This document shows positions 31,656-40,065 of a stretch of 64,000 nt of DNA, in pieces. The DNA is from Nitrososphaerota archaeon (GTDB lineage Archaea > Thermoproteota > Nitrososphaeria > Nitrososphaerales > Gagatemarchaeaceae). Made by a program: the position numbers and the translations under genes. The DNA is taken from the NCBI GenBank assembly GCA_027887045.1, contig JAPCJH010000001.1:1-64000 (forward strand). Direction: 5' to 3'. The notes under the pieces are model-generated. The model did not search any database and was not told the DNA's origin. It worked only from the letters and a program-made list of their open reading frames with translations. Position 1 is the stretch's first letter. Every line of letters begins with the position of its first letter.

Positions 31656-32999
31656 CTAGTCCGAGCTTCCGATTCTCGCGTAGGCTACGCCCGCCCGTGC
31701 AAAAGAGGACGGGGTATAGATCCGCCTGCCGTCGACAACCAGGGGCGTCGTCATGAGCCTCTTGTAGTCTCTGGCGGTGAGTCTTCTGAACTCCTGCCAG
31801 TCTGTTCCGACAATGCAACATTCCGCCTTCTCGAGTGACGCCTTGGCGGAGCTCGCATACCTTACCCGCGATCCCAGCACGTCTCTCGCTTTCGTCATCG
31901 CTTCTGGGTCGTAGACCGTGAGAACCGCTCCTTCCTGAATCAGCTTCTCGGCGATGCGCATGGCTCTCGACTCCCTCAAATCGTCGCTGTTTGCCTTGAA
32001 TGACAGGCCAAGCAACGTCACCCTCTTCCCCCTTATGGAACCCCCCAGGCGTTCCGCAAGCTCCACCGTCCTGTCCGGCTGCCTCTCGTTAACGCGCAAC
32101 GCCGCTTTGAGAAGTTCCGCGTCCTCCCCCAACTCGTGAGCTCGGGCGATTAGGGCCCTTGAGTCCTTCGTAAGGCAACTCCCGCCGAAGCCGATTCCCG
32201 CTCTTGAGTACCTTTTGTCAAGCTTGGCGATCTCGACGAGCCCGCGGGAAACTGACCCGATGTCTCCTCCCCGCGTGCTGGAACAGAGGTTGGCAATCGT
32301 GTTCAGAAAACTTAGGGTAACAGCTCGGTACGAGTTCACGGCATACTTGACGAACTCGGCATTCGTCGCAGAGGTGACCAGTGTGTGAGACCCTCCGAGA
32401 TGCAGGTGACTGTAGAATCCCCTGAGCAGTTCAATCGATCCCGCGTCTGAGGATCCGATAAGCACGGTCGATTGATGGAGCGAGTCCCAGATTGCGCTAC
32501 CTTCCCTGAGGAATTCCGGATTGACGCACAACCCGAATCCGGTCCCGGCCTTCTTTCCCGAGTTCTTCTCAAGGAGGGCCTTGACGGTGCCATCTGTCGT
32601 GCCAGGCACGACCGTGCTCTTGACGATAACAAGACTATGATCGAGGGCTCTCAACGACTTTCCGATGCTCGCGGCGGCGGCCTTGACGAACCGGAGATCA
32701 ATTGCGCCGTTGGGGCGACTCGGCGTCCCCACGGTGATGAAAACCATTTCCGAGTCGCGGAGAGCTTCATCATAATTGGACGTAAGCGAAAGTGACCCTC
32801 GCTTCAGGGTCCTCTTGAGCAGTCTTGCGAGGGCCGGCTCGTGGATGGGCGGGTCCCCGCGACTGATCCTTCTCAACCTCGCGTTGTCGATCTCAAGCCC
32901 TTTTACACGGGCTCCTCTGTCCGCGAAGACTACGGCACTGCAGAGCCCTACGTAACCGAGCCCTACCACTGCGACGCTGTGCTTCGGATTCTTCGCCAA
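31656..32999 (-). CDS. UDP-glucose 6-dehydrogenase
   Basis: 447 residues, standard length. N-terminal NAD-binding motif GLGYVGLCSAVVFAD (13-27), catalytic Cys C275 in GFGGSCLTKD (the family usually reads GFGGSCFPKD), and C-terminal UDP-binding GLSFKANSDDLRESRAM. It oxidises UDP-glucose to UDP-glucuronate with two NAD+, feeding acidic-sugar transfer. Start is TTG at 32999. The change of Phe-Pro to Leu-Thr next to the active Cys is mild. The same family as haloarchaeal AglM, which acts in N-glycosylation. The gene faces a GT2 gene across a 150-base divergent promoter region. Confidence 0.88.
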   Translation of the reverse strand: MAKNPKHSVAVVGLGYVGLCSAVVFADRGARVKGLEIDNARLRRISRGDPPIHEPALARLLKRTLKRGSLSLTSNYDEALRDSEMVFITVGTPSRPNGAIDLRFVKAAAASIGKSLRALDHSLVIVKSTVVPGTTDGTVKALLEKNSGKKAGTGFGLCVNPEFLREGSAIWDSLHQSTVLIGSSDAGSIELLRGFYSHLHLGGSHTLVTSATNAEFVKYAVNSYRAVTLSFLNTIANLCSSTRGGDIGSVSRGLVEIAKLDKRYSRAGIGFGGSCLTKDSRALIARAHELGEDAELLKAALRVNERQPDRTVELAERLGGSIRGKRVTLLGLSFKANSDDLRESRAMRIAEKLIQEGAVLTVYDPEAMTKARDVLGSRVRYASSAKASLEKAECCIVGTDWQEFRRLTARDYKRLMTTPLVVDGRRIYTPSSFARAGVAYARIGSSD

Positions 33000-33152
33000 C
33001 GCTATGCCCGAGACGCCTCAGACAATCGATTCTTAAGAGGATACGACAGATGTTTATGGCGTCTCGAAGGGAATTCAAGGCCCTGAGGCCCGCTGACCAC
33101 CGAGGCTCGGCTAGCTAAGGAATAAGAGCCACGCGCGGGGTTCCCCGGCTCG

Positions 33153-34055
33153 ATGGCGAACAAGCCTAGGGTCACGGTGATCATGCCCAACTTCAACGAG
33201 TCCGAGTTCCTGGGGAAGGCGATCGAGAGCGTCATAGGGCAAACAATGACCGACCTGGAGTTGATCATCGTGGACGGGCACTCCACGGACGACTCGGTCA
33301 AAATCGCCCGGTCATACGCTGAGGGGGACGCGAGGGTCCGAGTCATTGCTGTAGAGGCTAGGAAAGGAGTTTCAGCCTCCAGGAATATCGGGATCCGGGA
33401 AGCAAAGGGGGAAGCAATTGCATTCCTCGATTCAGACGACCTCTACTCTCGCGACAAGCTCGAGAAGCAGTGGGCGATTCTCAGGGCCCAGTCTGATCCG
33501 GTCGTCGTTTATTGCGACCGATGGAAGCTGGACATCGACGGGAAGACGATTCCCCCAGGTAGCCTGCAGCGGCGCGCCGGGAGCGGCATGATTTTTGGAG
33601 ACTTCATCACGCGAGCCTTCGGGCACATTCACACAGTCCTTGTGCCGCGAGAGTGTCTCGGTCGAGTGGGACTGTTCGACGAGTCCCTGAGCTGGGCTGA
33701 GGACTACGACCTGCTCTTGCGGCTCGCGCGTGCTTATCGGTTCGAATATGTTGATGAGAAGCTCTACGGGTACAGAAAGCATCCCGGGAATACTCAAAAC
33801 GTCCTCGACAGGAGAAGCCGGTTGCTCAGCCAAGCTGCAGTGCTCGAGAGGCATTTCCGGGAAGGAAGTAGTCTGCTGAGAGATGATCAGCGTAGTCAAG
33901 TCGTTAAGGAGTTGCTCAGATTGTATTCGGAAACCGGGCAACGGGAGAAACAGCTGAAGCTGGGTCTGAAAAGCTCCTCCGGCATGAAAATCGTCGCGCG
34001 GAACGCCGCAAGAGCGACCCTAGGGCCGTTCCGAAGAAAAGCCAGCAAAGACTGA
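33153..34055 (+). CDS. Glycosyltransferase family 2
   Basis: 300 residues. RVTVIMPNFNESEFLGKAIE starts the GT-A fold, DGHSTDDSVKIA holds the first donor-binding Asp, and FLDSDDLYSRDKLEKQW is the DxD metal motif (near 93-95). LSWAEDYDLLLRLARAY (near 192) supplies the catalytic ED. The C-terminal third is basic and helical. It is very similar in layout to the protein at 48660-49574, suggesting duplication. It is one of only two plus-strand genes in the locus. Confidence 0.88.
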   Translation: MANKPRVTVIMPNFNESEFLGKAIESVIGQTMTDLELIIVDGHSTDDSVKIARSYAEGDARVRVIAVEARKGVSASRNIGIREAKGEAIAFLDSDDLYSRDKLEKQWAILRAQSDPVVVYCDRWKLDIDGKTIPPGSLQRRAGSGMIFGDFITRAFGHIHTVLVPRECLGRVGLFDESLSWAEDYDLLLRLARAYRFEYVDEKLYGYRKHPGNTQNVLDRRSRLLSQAAVLERHFREGSSLLRDDQRSQVVKELLRLYSETGQREKQLKLGLKSSSGMKIVARNAARATLGPFRRKASKD

Positions 34056-34116
34056 AAACGGATTGTCCTTCACGGGCGGCATCGGCGCGTGGTGTCGTGT
34101 CTCTTCGTACCCGTGC

Positions 34117-35271
34117 CTATGATAATACTCTCAACACGGCATCCTCCAAGTCCGCAGCACTGTAGTTCAAAGGCGCATTGATCCTGAATAGCCTCGCCCT
34201 GCTGACCCCGTTCTCAAGGACGTCAACAATCTTCTTGTGGTGGAGTGCCTCTTCGGCAATGAAATCGTTGCCCAACGCAGCGGAGGAACAGTAGACATAT
34301 TGACTATGTCGCCACGGGGCTGCGGCGAATTCCCAGAAGAGCTCGACGCCAAGAACTCTTACGAGGTCGTTTCTGTCCAATTCTTCCACAGAAAAATCGT
34401 TCCCGACGCCCTTTCTGACGAGGATGACGGTGCGGAGGGGGCAGCGATCCCCGATTTTCGCACCTTCCAATATTTCGCTCAGCGCGCGGCGAGGATGGAG
34501 GTCGAGGAGCTCGCTTCGGGGGAGCTTCCCCGCCAGCTCCGGGAACGCCTTGAGATGTTGCGATTGCAGTTTTATGGGCTTGGGGTACGATAGAAGACTT
34601 CCGTCTTTCGCCAATATTGATAGGTCGTCGCCGAAGTAGAGGAACCCCCTCCTGACCAACTGAAAGGCAAGGGTCGTCTTCCCCACCCGGGCGGAACCTA
34701 CTATTAGCAGACCGGAGCCCTCCGAAGAGAGCGCCGAGGCGTGAACTAGGGAGCAGCTTCTGGCGGGCAGTCGGTAGTAGAGGAACGGCTCCAGGATCGC
34801 CAACGAGATGCTCTCGGCTTGGTGTTCCAAGCGCTCCTGTTCGAACAGCGGGCTGCCTGTCAGGGCCAGTAGACTTCGGCTCCAGTGGCGACGGGCGAGC
34901 TCCTTCAGGAGACGACGCAATCCGCCTTCCGTCGGAGGAAGAGTCGGTACGCAGACTTCCACGGCTTCTGCAGCGTCCTTCACCTCCCCAGTAATTACAT
35001 ATTCTACCTCGTCCTTCTTTGGCCGGATCCCGAGGCCCCGCCTGAAAACAGAGGTCTGTTTCATCTTGGCGTCGTATAACAGTCTGTCACCAACAGTCGC
35101 TCCTTGTGGCTCCCAGGCGAGCGAGGGATAAGAGCCGAGCTTGAATGAGATGTCGGCACCAGCTCCCCCCGCTTTGAACGGATTCAGCGTCCTGTCCAGA
35201 ACATCGCCTAGTTTGGAATTTGGACCTTGAACGTCAACGGTCAACAAGCCATGAATGTCGTAGTGTGACAT
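34117..35271 (-). CDS. HprK-like P-loop ATPase/kinase
   Basis: About 384 residues from the ATG at 35271 (MSHYDIHGLLTVDVQGPNSK). The C-terminal half resembles the HPr kinase/phosphorylase catalytic domain: LVHASALSSEGSGLLIVGSA leads into Walker A GSARVGKTT (192-200), followed by RRGFLYFGDDLSIL, matching the acidic loop of HprK. The N-terminal half (1-150) is not recognised. No HPr or PTS gene is present. HprK-like proteins occur in archaeal and bacterial glycan or peptide-modification clusters, where they may phosphorylate a sugar or protein. Substrate unknown. It ends about 60 bases from the convergent GT2 gene. Confidence 0.7.
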   Translation of the reverse strand: MSHYDIHGLLTVDVQGPNSKLGDVLDRTLNPFKAGGAGADISFKLGSYPSLAWEPQGATVGDRLLYDAKMKQTSVFRRGLGIRPKKDEVEYVITGEVKDAAEAVEVCVPTLPPTEGGLRRLLKELARRHWSRSLLALTGSPLFEQERLEHQAESISLAILEPFLYYRLPARSCSLVHASALSSEGSGLLIVGSARVGKTTLAFQLVRRGFLYFGDDLSILAKDGSLLSYPKPIKLQSQHLKAFPELAGKLPRSELLDLHPRRALSEILEGAKIGDRCPLRTVILVRKGVGNDFSVEELDRNDLVRVLGVELFWEFAAAPWRHSQYVYCSSAALGNDFIAEEALHHKKIVDVLENGVSRARLFRINAPLNYSAADLEDAVLRVLS

Positions 35272-35337
35272 GTGCTCTAACCTCTCCGCCCGTTCCCAAA
35301 GTGGTTTACTAACAAGTCTGTGGGGCACCGATATGTC

Positions 35338-36330
35338 TTATGGAGACGGGGCATCAAGGAAAGTTGATGCGCTCGCCCGGGTGATTTTCATATGCCAGAC
35401 TCCGCGTAAGAAGACAATTCCTTCAACGGCAGTGAGAGCCACGATTGCATAGAAAGGTATCCAGGTGTAATCGAAATAGCTTGTCTCGATTCCGGAAGTC
35501 TCTACCATGGTGAGGAAACTGGACGCCAACCCATCGTACAGAAGGATTGCGTTGCCTGCGACGAGGGTCGCTGTGGTTAGAATTGAGAACTTGCGAAGTT
35601 GACTTCGGTTTGCGATCAAGAAGAGGGGAAGTGCATAGAGGCCGAATCTGGGATCGAAGAAAGCGAGCCCACATAGAAACCCAGCGAGGTAGGGTCGGCG
35701 ATTTTTGGCAAAGTGGTAAGATGCAATCACCAGGAATGTGACAAAGACTTTTGATTGACCTTCAACCCACTGCCAGTGGTAGCTTTGTGAGGCGTAAAAA
35801 TGTCCCAAATTTATCGTGAATTGAGGAGGGAAGGGAAGGGGTTGAAGGAGGACAATCCACAACACTCCAAGAATCGCCAATATGTTGACCTGTTTCAGGG
35901 ACCTGTAAAGAAGCAGAGCAATAATCGGCAAGAGTAGAAACTGAAAGGCGTTCCACGTGACCAACGCCGGGATGTAGGCAATGAGAAGAAGGGGCAGCAT
36001 GAAGAAGGAAAAGTAAGGCAAATACTTGAATTGAGTCGGGTCTTTGCCCAACGAATAGTCGCCGTTTACGGCGCCGTGGGTATAGATTTGGGCGGGATTG
36101 TGTACGAGCCGCCAAGCCGCTGTGTAGTAGGATCCGAAATCGAGGGAATAAGTTTCCTCCGGCAATGCGCCCGCAGACATCAACGGATAAGCTGAGAGGA
36201 AGATGCGAAGATTCAGTGTCAGGAGCGCGAGGACAGAAAGGGCGATGAGTAACCTCTTGAATCTCGGGTCCAGTTTCCCTGCAACAAACCAGGGCTGACG
36301 AAGACTATCAAGCAGCCCCTTCATTGACAT
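35338..36330 (-). CDS. Multispan membrane glycosyltransferase, GT87/DUF2029-like
   Basis: 330 residues with eight or more hydrophobic helices. The first extracytoplasmic loop, between TM1 and TM2, contains LDFGSYYTAAWRLVHNP, the DFxxYYxAA-type motif seen in polyprenyl-phosphate-mannose-dependent GT-C enzymes of the GT87/DUF2029 group. Such enzymes use lipid-linked sugars on the outer face of the membrane. FKYLPYFSFFMLPLLLI is the usual second conserved loop. It is likely to add a sugar to the exported glycan. The ATG at 36330 is followed by a second ATG two codons later. Confidence 0.72.
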   Translation of the reverse strand: MSMKGLLDSLRQPWFVAGKLDPRFKRLLIALSVLALLTLNLRIFLSAYPLMSAGALPEETYSLDFGSYYTAAWRLVHNPAQIYTHGAVNGDYSLGKDPTQFKYLPYFSFFMLPLLLIAYIPALVTWNAFQFLLLPIIALLLYRSLKQVNILAILGVLWIVLLQPLPFPPQFTINLGHFYASQSYHWQWVEGQSKVFVTFLVIASYHFAKNRRPYLAGFLCGLAFFDPRFGLYALPLFLIANRSQLRKFSILTTATLVAGNAILLYDGLASSFLTMVETSGIETSYFDYTWIPFYAIVALTAVEGIVFLRGVWHMKITRASASTFLDAPSP

Positions 36331-36462
36331 GGTTTGGTCCCCACCTGAGGTCCAAGCCGCGGCTCCGTTCGTATCATTGGTGTGACTCCCATCCTTTGGT
36401 GAAATGGGGGCCTCGTCTGGCTTGTTCCCGAATAATGGGTCCGGCGTACTGCACTCAAGATT

Positions 36463-37650
36463 TCAGCTCAGAGTCTCCAACACCCGATCTACGATACGGG
36501 GAATTGTCGATTCGACAGCGAACTCGTACATGTGGAGCGCTTGTTCTCTCGCATCGGCACGGAGCACGTCCCACGTTTCAAAGGCAAGCCTAATGCTGTT
36601 TTCGAAGTCCTCCAGGCTCGAGCCCGTCCACACTACCCCGCGGAGGTTTTTGAAATCAAGGTCTGCGGTTGCTGTCCGCGTGGCAATCACTGGTCTTCCT
36701 ACCGCCAAGGCCTCGGTTATCTTGAGCCATGCGCTGTGGCGCGAAAACCTCGACTTGGTGCTCGATGGACAGAGCAGGACGTCGCACGCGGCCAGATACC
36801 TAGGAAGTTCATCGTAAGGAACCAATCCCACATAGCCAAACGCAGATTCTGGCGCCTCTTTATGGAGTCGGGCGAACTCGCTCTTTAGCGGCCCCTTCCC
36901 CCCGATGACCAGATAGCCCATGGGGACAAGACTTCCCATCTCTTTGGCAAGCGGGACAAGTACTTCTCTGATAAGTCGATGCGGTTGCATGATTCCGAAC
37001 CACCCAACCACGAACTTCCCTTCCAACCCGAGACGTTTTCTAGTTGCACCTCCGTCAACGTCCAACCTGAATAGTTTGGTATCTACACCCCTGAAATACC
37101 CAGCAATTTTTTTCGCGGGAAAGCCTTCCTCGATGAGTCGTCTTGCGTACGCCTGGGAAGGCAGGATCAGCAGGCTTGAAAGTGAGACCATTGCTTTCTC
37201 TTCAAGAGCGGTAATCCTTTGTTCAGCACTCCCCTCCCTCATTCTTCCCTCTGCGACCTCGAAGTCGGTATACGGATCCCTCTGGTCTATTACGACGCTG
37301 ATCCCCGCAGCTCTCAATACGAGCTCAGTTGCCAGTCTTCGAAAAGGGGCATGACGGAAAAAGAGCCACTCATCAACGTACACCAACCGGACCCCGCTCC
37401 GCAAGCAGTACGCGAGTATTCGGGCCGCGGAGAGAAGAGTCGTTGCGACTCTAACGGTGGGAACTCCGAGGGTCACAAAAAGGATGCCATCCCCCCGGGA
37501 AACTGCATCTTGTCTTCCCAACTGAATCCAGCTCACGCCTATCCCCCGTCGCATGATCTCCCTTGAAACGTAGTAGCCCTTGACGTTGTCAAAGGTCGGG
37601 GGGAACTGAGCCTCACGGTCGAAGAGAAGAGCGACCCTCAAGGTTCTCAC
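36463..37650 (-). CDS. Glycosyltransferase family 4
   Basis: 395 residues, GT-B fold. The N-terminal domain starts RTLRVALLFDREAQFPPTFD. The C-terminal donor-binding domain has VVGWFGIMQPHRLIREVLVP, GGKGPLKSEFARLHKEAPES, FGYVGLVPYDELPRYLAACD and SAWLKITEALAVGRPVIATR (Glu of the donor site). It should be a retaining transferase. The GTG start overlaps the stop of the upstream GT4 gene by four bases (GTGA), so the pair is translationally coupled. Confidence 0.83.
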   Translation of the reverse strand: MRTLRVALLFDREAQFPPTFDNVKGYYVSREIMRRGIGVSWIQLGRQDAVSRGDGILFVTLGVPTVRVATTLLSAARILAYCLRSGVRLVYVDEWLFFRHAPFRRLATELVLRAAGISVVIDQRDPYTDFEVAEGRMREGSAEQRITALEEKAMVSLSSLLILPSQAYARRLIEEGFPAKKIAGYFRGVDTKLFRLDVDGGATRKRLGLEGKFVVGWFGIMQPHRLIREVLVPLAKEMGSLVPMGYLVIGGKGPLKSEFARLHKEAPESAFGYVGLVPYDELPRYLAACDVLLCPSSTKSRFSRHSAWLKITEALAVGRPVIATRTATADLDFKNLRGVVWTGSSLEDFENSIRLAFETWDVLRADAREQALHMYEFAVESTIPRIVDRVLETLS

Positions 37651-38852
37651 TTCGTCGGCGCACTCACAGGTCCGTAATTAAGAACGGAAAGGGAGATTTC
37701 AGCCGATTCCTTCTCCACCACCCTCTCCCAATCGAATCGCTGGACATACGCATTGGCGCGCGCACCAAACTTTGCTCGTCTCTCATCGTCACCGAGTACT
37801 GACAGAACTGTGTCCGCCAGCTCATCTGGTCTCTCGGGGGGGACGAACAACGCGACGTCATCGTAGACATCCCTGAGAGAGGGGATGTCTGAAAGCACGC
37901 AGCAGAGTCCGCACCCCATTGCTTGTGAAACCGCTTGTGCGAATCCCTCCCTTCTCGACGGAAAGACGAAAACCTTCGAACTGTTCAGGAGTTCGACGAG
38001 TTCCTTATCCCCCACGAATCCCCTGAAAATCACTGCGTCGGCGATTCCGAGGTCTTTAGCCATCGCCTGATACTTCTGTTGATCGGACCGATCTCCTCCT
38101 CCCATTAGGAGCAGCTTGGCTTGGGGGAGTTTCCCATGAACGATGGACCAGCTCTTGAGAAGGATGTCAATCCCCTTTTGAGGGACGAGGCGTCCCAAGA
38201 AGACTGCGTCGTAAACTTGGTCACGCTTCTTGGTTCTAAACTTCTCGCGGTCGAGCCCGTTCCCGACCACTACGCAGTCCTGAACTCCCAACGACTTGAC
38301 GACATCCGTCTTTGTGGCCTCCGAGAGGGCAAGATGCGCGTCCGCACGAATCGCAGAGAACCTGTTCGCCGCCGGTACGATGCTACGCCAGATAGAGTTG
38401 AACAAGCCGTATTTCCTCTGTCTCCTTGATGCAAAACCATCCCGGAAAGATGCGAAGGTATCTTCTGATAGGTGGTGATAAACGATTACAAGAGGCCTGC
38501 GCAATATGACTTTGAGGAGATAGCCGCTGACCACATTCTCCGGGTCCTGGTTGTAGGCATAAATCGCAGATGGTCTTTCCAGACCAACAAACGCAAGTCG
38601 AGGAACGGACCTAACGAGAAGAGCCGCCATGTCAAGCGGACTCCGAAGAGGAAGGCGACAGTCTCGAATTTCAAAAGAGACGTAGGCGTTTTCCTTCGCG
38701 TCGCGCTGGAAGGATGGGTGCATCTCCACCGTAAGTAGGCTTACGCGCCTAGCCTTGTACACTTTGGCCTTTTCAAGAAAACCCCTCTCATCTCCACGTA
38801 TCTGCCTACCCCAACGATACCTATGGACGAAGAGGCAGATCATCGATTTCAC
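37647..38852 (-). CDS. Glycosyltransferase family 4
   Basis: 401 residues. C-terminal domain: DAVFLGRLVPQKGIDILLKS, LLLMGGGDRSDQQKYQAMAK, ADAVIFRGFVGDKELVELLN and FPSRREGFAQAVSQAMGCGL (EGF...Q motif for the donor). The N-terminal acceptor domain begins ICLFVHRYRWGRQIRGDERG. It is a retaining GT-B enzyme. The second Glu of the E-x7-E motif is Gln here, which is tolerated in some members. It overlaps the next GT4 gene by four bases. Confidence 0.83.
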   Translation of the reverse strand: MKSMICLFVHRYRWGRQIRGDERGFLEKAKVYKARRVSLLTVEMHPSFQRDAKENAYVSFEIRDCRLPLRSPLDMAALLVRSVPRLAFVGLERPSAIYAYNQDPENVVSGYLLKVILRRPLVIVYHHLSEDTFASFRDGFASRRQRKYGLFNSIWRSIVPAANRFSAIRADAHLALSEATKTDVVKSLGVQDCVVVGNGLDREKFRTKKRDQVYDAVFLGRLVPQKGIDILLKSWSIVHGKLPQAKLLLMGGGDRSDQQKYQAMAKDLGIADAVIFRGFVGDKELVELLNSSKVFVFPSRREGFAQAVSQAMGCGLCCVLSDIPSLRDVYDDVALFVPPERPDELADTVLSVLGDDERRAKFGARANAYVQRFDWERVVEKESAEISLSVLNYGPVSAPTK

Positions 38853-38867
38853 TGGGCCCTGATCCTC

Positions 38868-40031
38868 CTATTCCCTTATTGCCTTCTCGAGCGCGTCTAT
38901 GGCCCTGTCGAGGCTAAATTGAGTCGCCGCCCGGTCGCGGGCTCTCGCCCCGAGCCTTTGCCGTAGCTCTTGGTCGGTTAAGATCCTCCGAAGGGCACCT
39001 GCAAGGGCGCGTGGGTCGTCTTCTGGCACAAGCAGCCCCGTCTCTTCATCTAGTATCGCCTCGGGGATGCCACCAGTTCTAGTCGCAACTGATGGCTTGC
39101 CGAATAGCCCCGCTTCGAGAAAGACGGTCCCGAATCCTTCAACATCTACTTTCGTCGTCCTCGAAGGCATCACCAGGACGTCTGACAGGACGAACAAATC
39201 ATACAACGGTGTCCCGACAAGGGCACCGTGGAAGCTGACTTTGTCCTGGACGTCAAGCTTCCTGGCAAGATCCCTAAGGGAGCCGGACTCGGGTCCGTCC
39301 CCCACAATGTCGAGCTTAGCCCTGGGGATTTGAGTGACCAGATCTCCGAACACCTTCAATAGCAGGTCTGCGCCCTTCCTTTCGACCAGGCGACCCACGA
39401 AGAGGATCCTCACCGAGTCATCGTTCAGTCGGGTGGCCGTGGTCATGTCAAGGATCCGAGGATCTACGGCCGGGAACACGAGCAAGTACTTTCCCCCCTT
39501 CGGGAGAAGACCCGAGGTGAACCTCGAATTAGTCGCGACGTTGTCTGCCAATCTTAGAGCAAAGAGAAGAAGCACGCGTCCAATCACGCTATTCCGTGCA
39601 ACCAAGATGTCGCGTCCGTAGAGGAATGCGACAGTGTGTCGCCCGCTCATCCGGCAGAATGCCATGAGAGTCAGCCCGAATACCGTCAGAGAACCGCTAA
39701 CCAATAGAACAGTGGTGAGGGCGTCGCGGGTGACAATCCTGATCGTGGTGGCCAAGGAAGACGGCGCTTGTAATGTGGATGAATTGAGCCGCGTCGTGAC
39801 GCCTGGCTCGGTCAGGGCGCGGGTCGGGGGGTAGCTTGGGGATAGGCTCATCACATCAACGAAATACCCTCTCCGCCTCAGCTCCCGCGCGTAGTTCTTT
39901 GACCTCCCCTCAATTCCACCGATGTTCTCGGGTGGGTCGAAAGTCACAAGCAATATTCTTTCCAGGATGGTTTGACCTTGCGCCTGCCTCAAGTGGCGTG
40001 ATGTAAAGCCTGCTGGTTCAGACTCGGGCAC
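38868..40031 (-). CDS. Glycosyltransferase family 4
   Basis: 387 residues as the frame starts with GTG at 40031; the family pattern would begin near ILLVTFDPPENIGGIEGRSK at about residue 26, so a shorter protein is possible. The donor domain shows ILFVGRLVERKGADLLLKVF, LDIVGDGPESGSLRDLARKL, and E-x7-E in DVEGFGTVFLEAGLFGKPSV. Classic PimA/WbpX-type GT4, retaining. It precedes two further GT4 genes on the same strand with gaps of only 15 and -4 bases, forming a three-gene block. Confidence 0.85.
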   Translation of the reverse strand: MPESEPAGFTSRHLRQAQGQTILERILLVTFDPPENIGGIEGRSKNYARELRRRGYFVDVMSLSPSYPPTRALTEPGVTTRLNSSTLQAPSSLATTIRIVTRDALTTVLLVSGSLTVFGLTLMAFCRMSGRHTVAFLYGRDILVARNSVIGRVLLLFALRLADNVATNSRFTSGLLPKGGKYLLVFPAVDPRILDMTTATRLNDDSVRILFVGRLVERKGADLLLKVFGDLVTQIPRAKLDIVGDGPESGSLRDLARKLDVQDKVSFHGALVGTPLYDLFVLSDVLVMPSRTTKVDVEGFGTVFLEAGLFGKPSVATRTGGIPEAILDEETGLLVPEDDPRALAGALRRILTDQELRQRLGARARDRAATQFSLDRAIDALEKAIRE

Positions 40032-40065
40032 AGCGCTTGTTGGGCGTGGAGGTTTCGTTGTCGAT

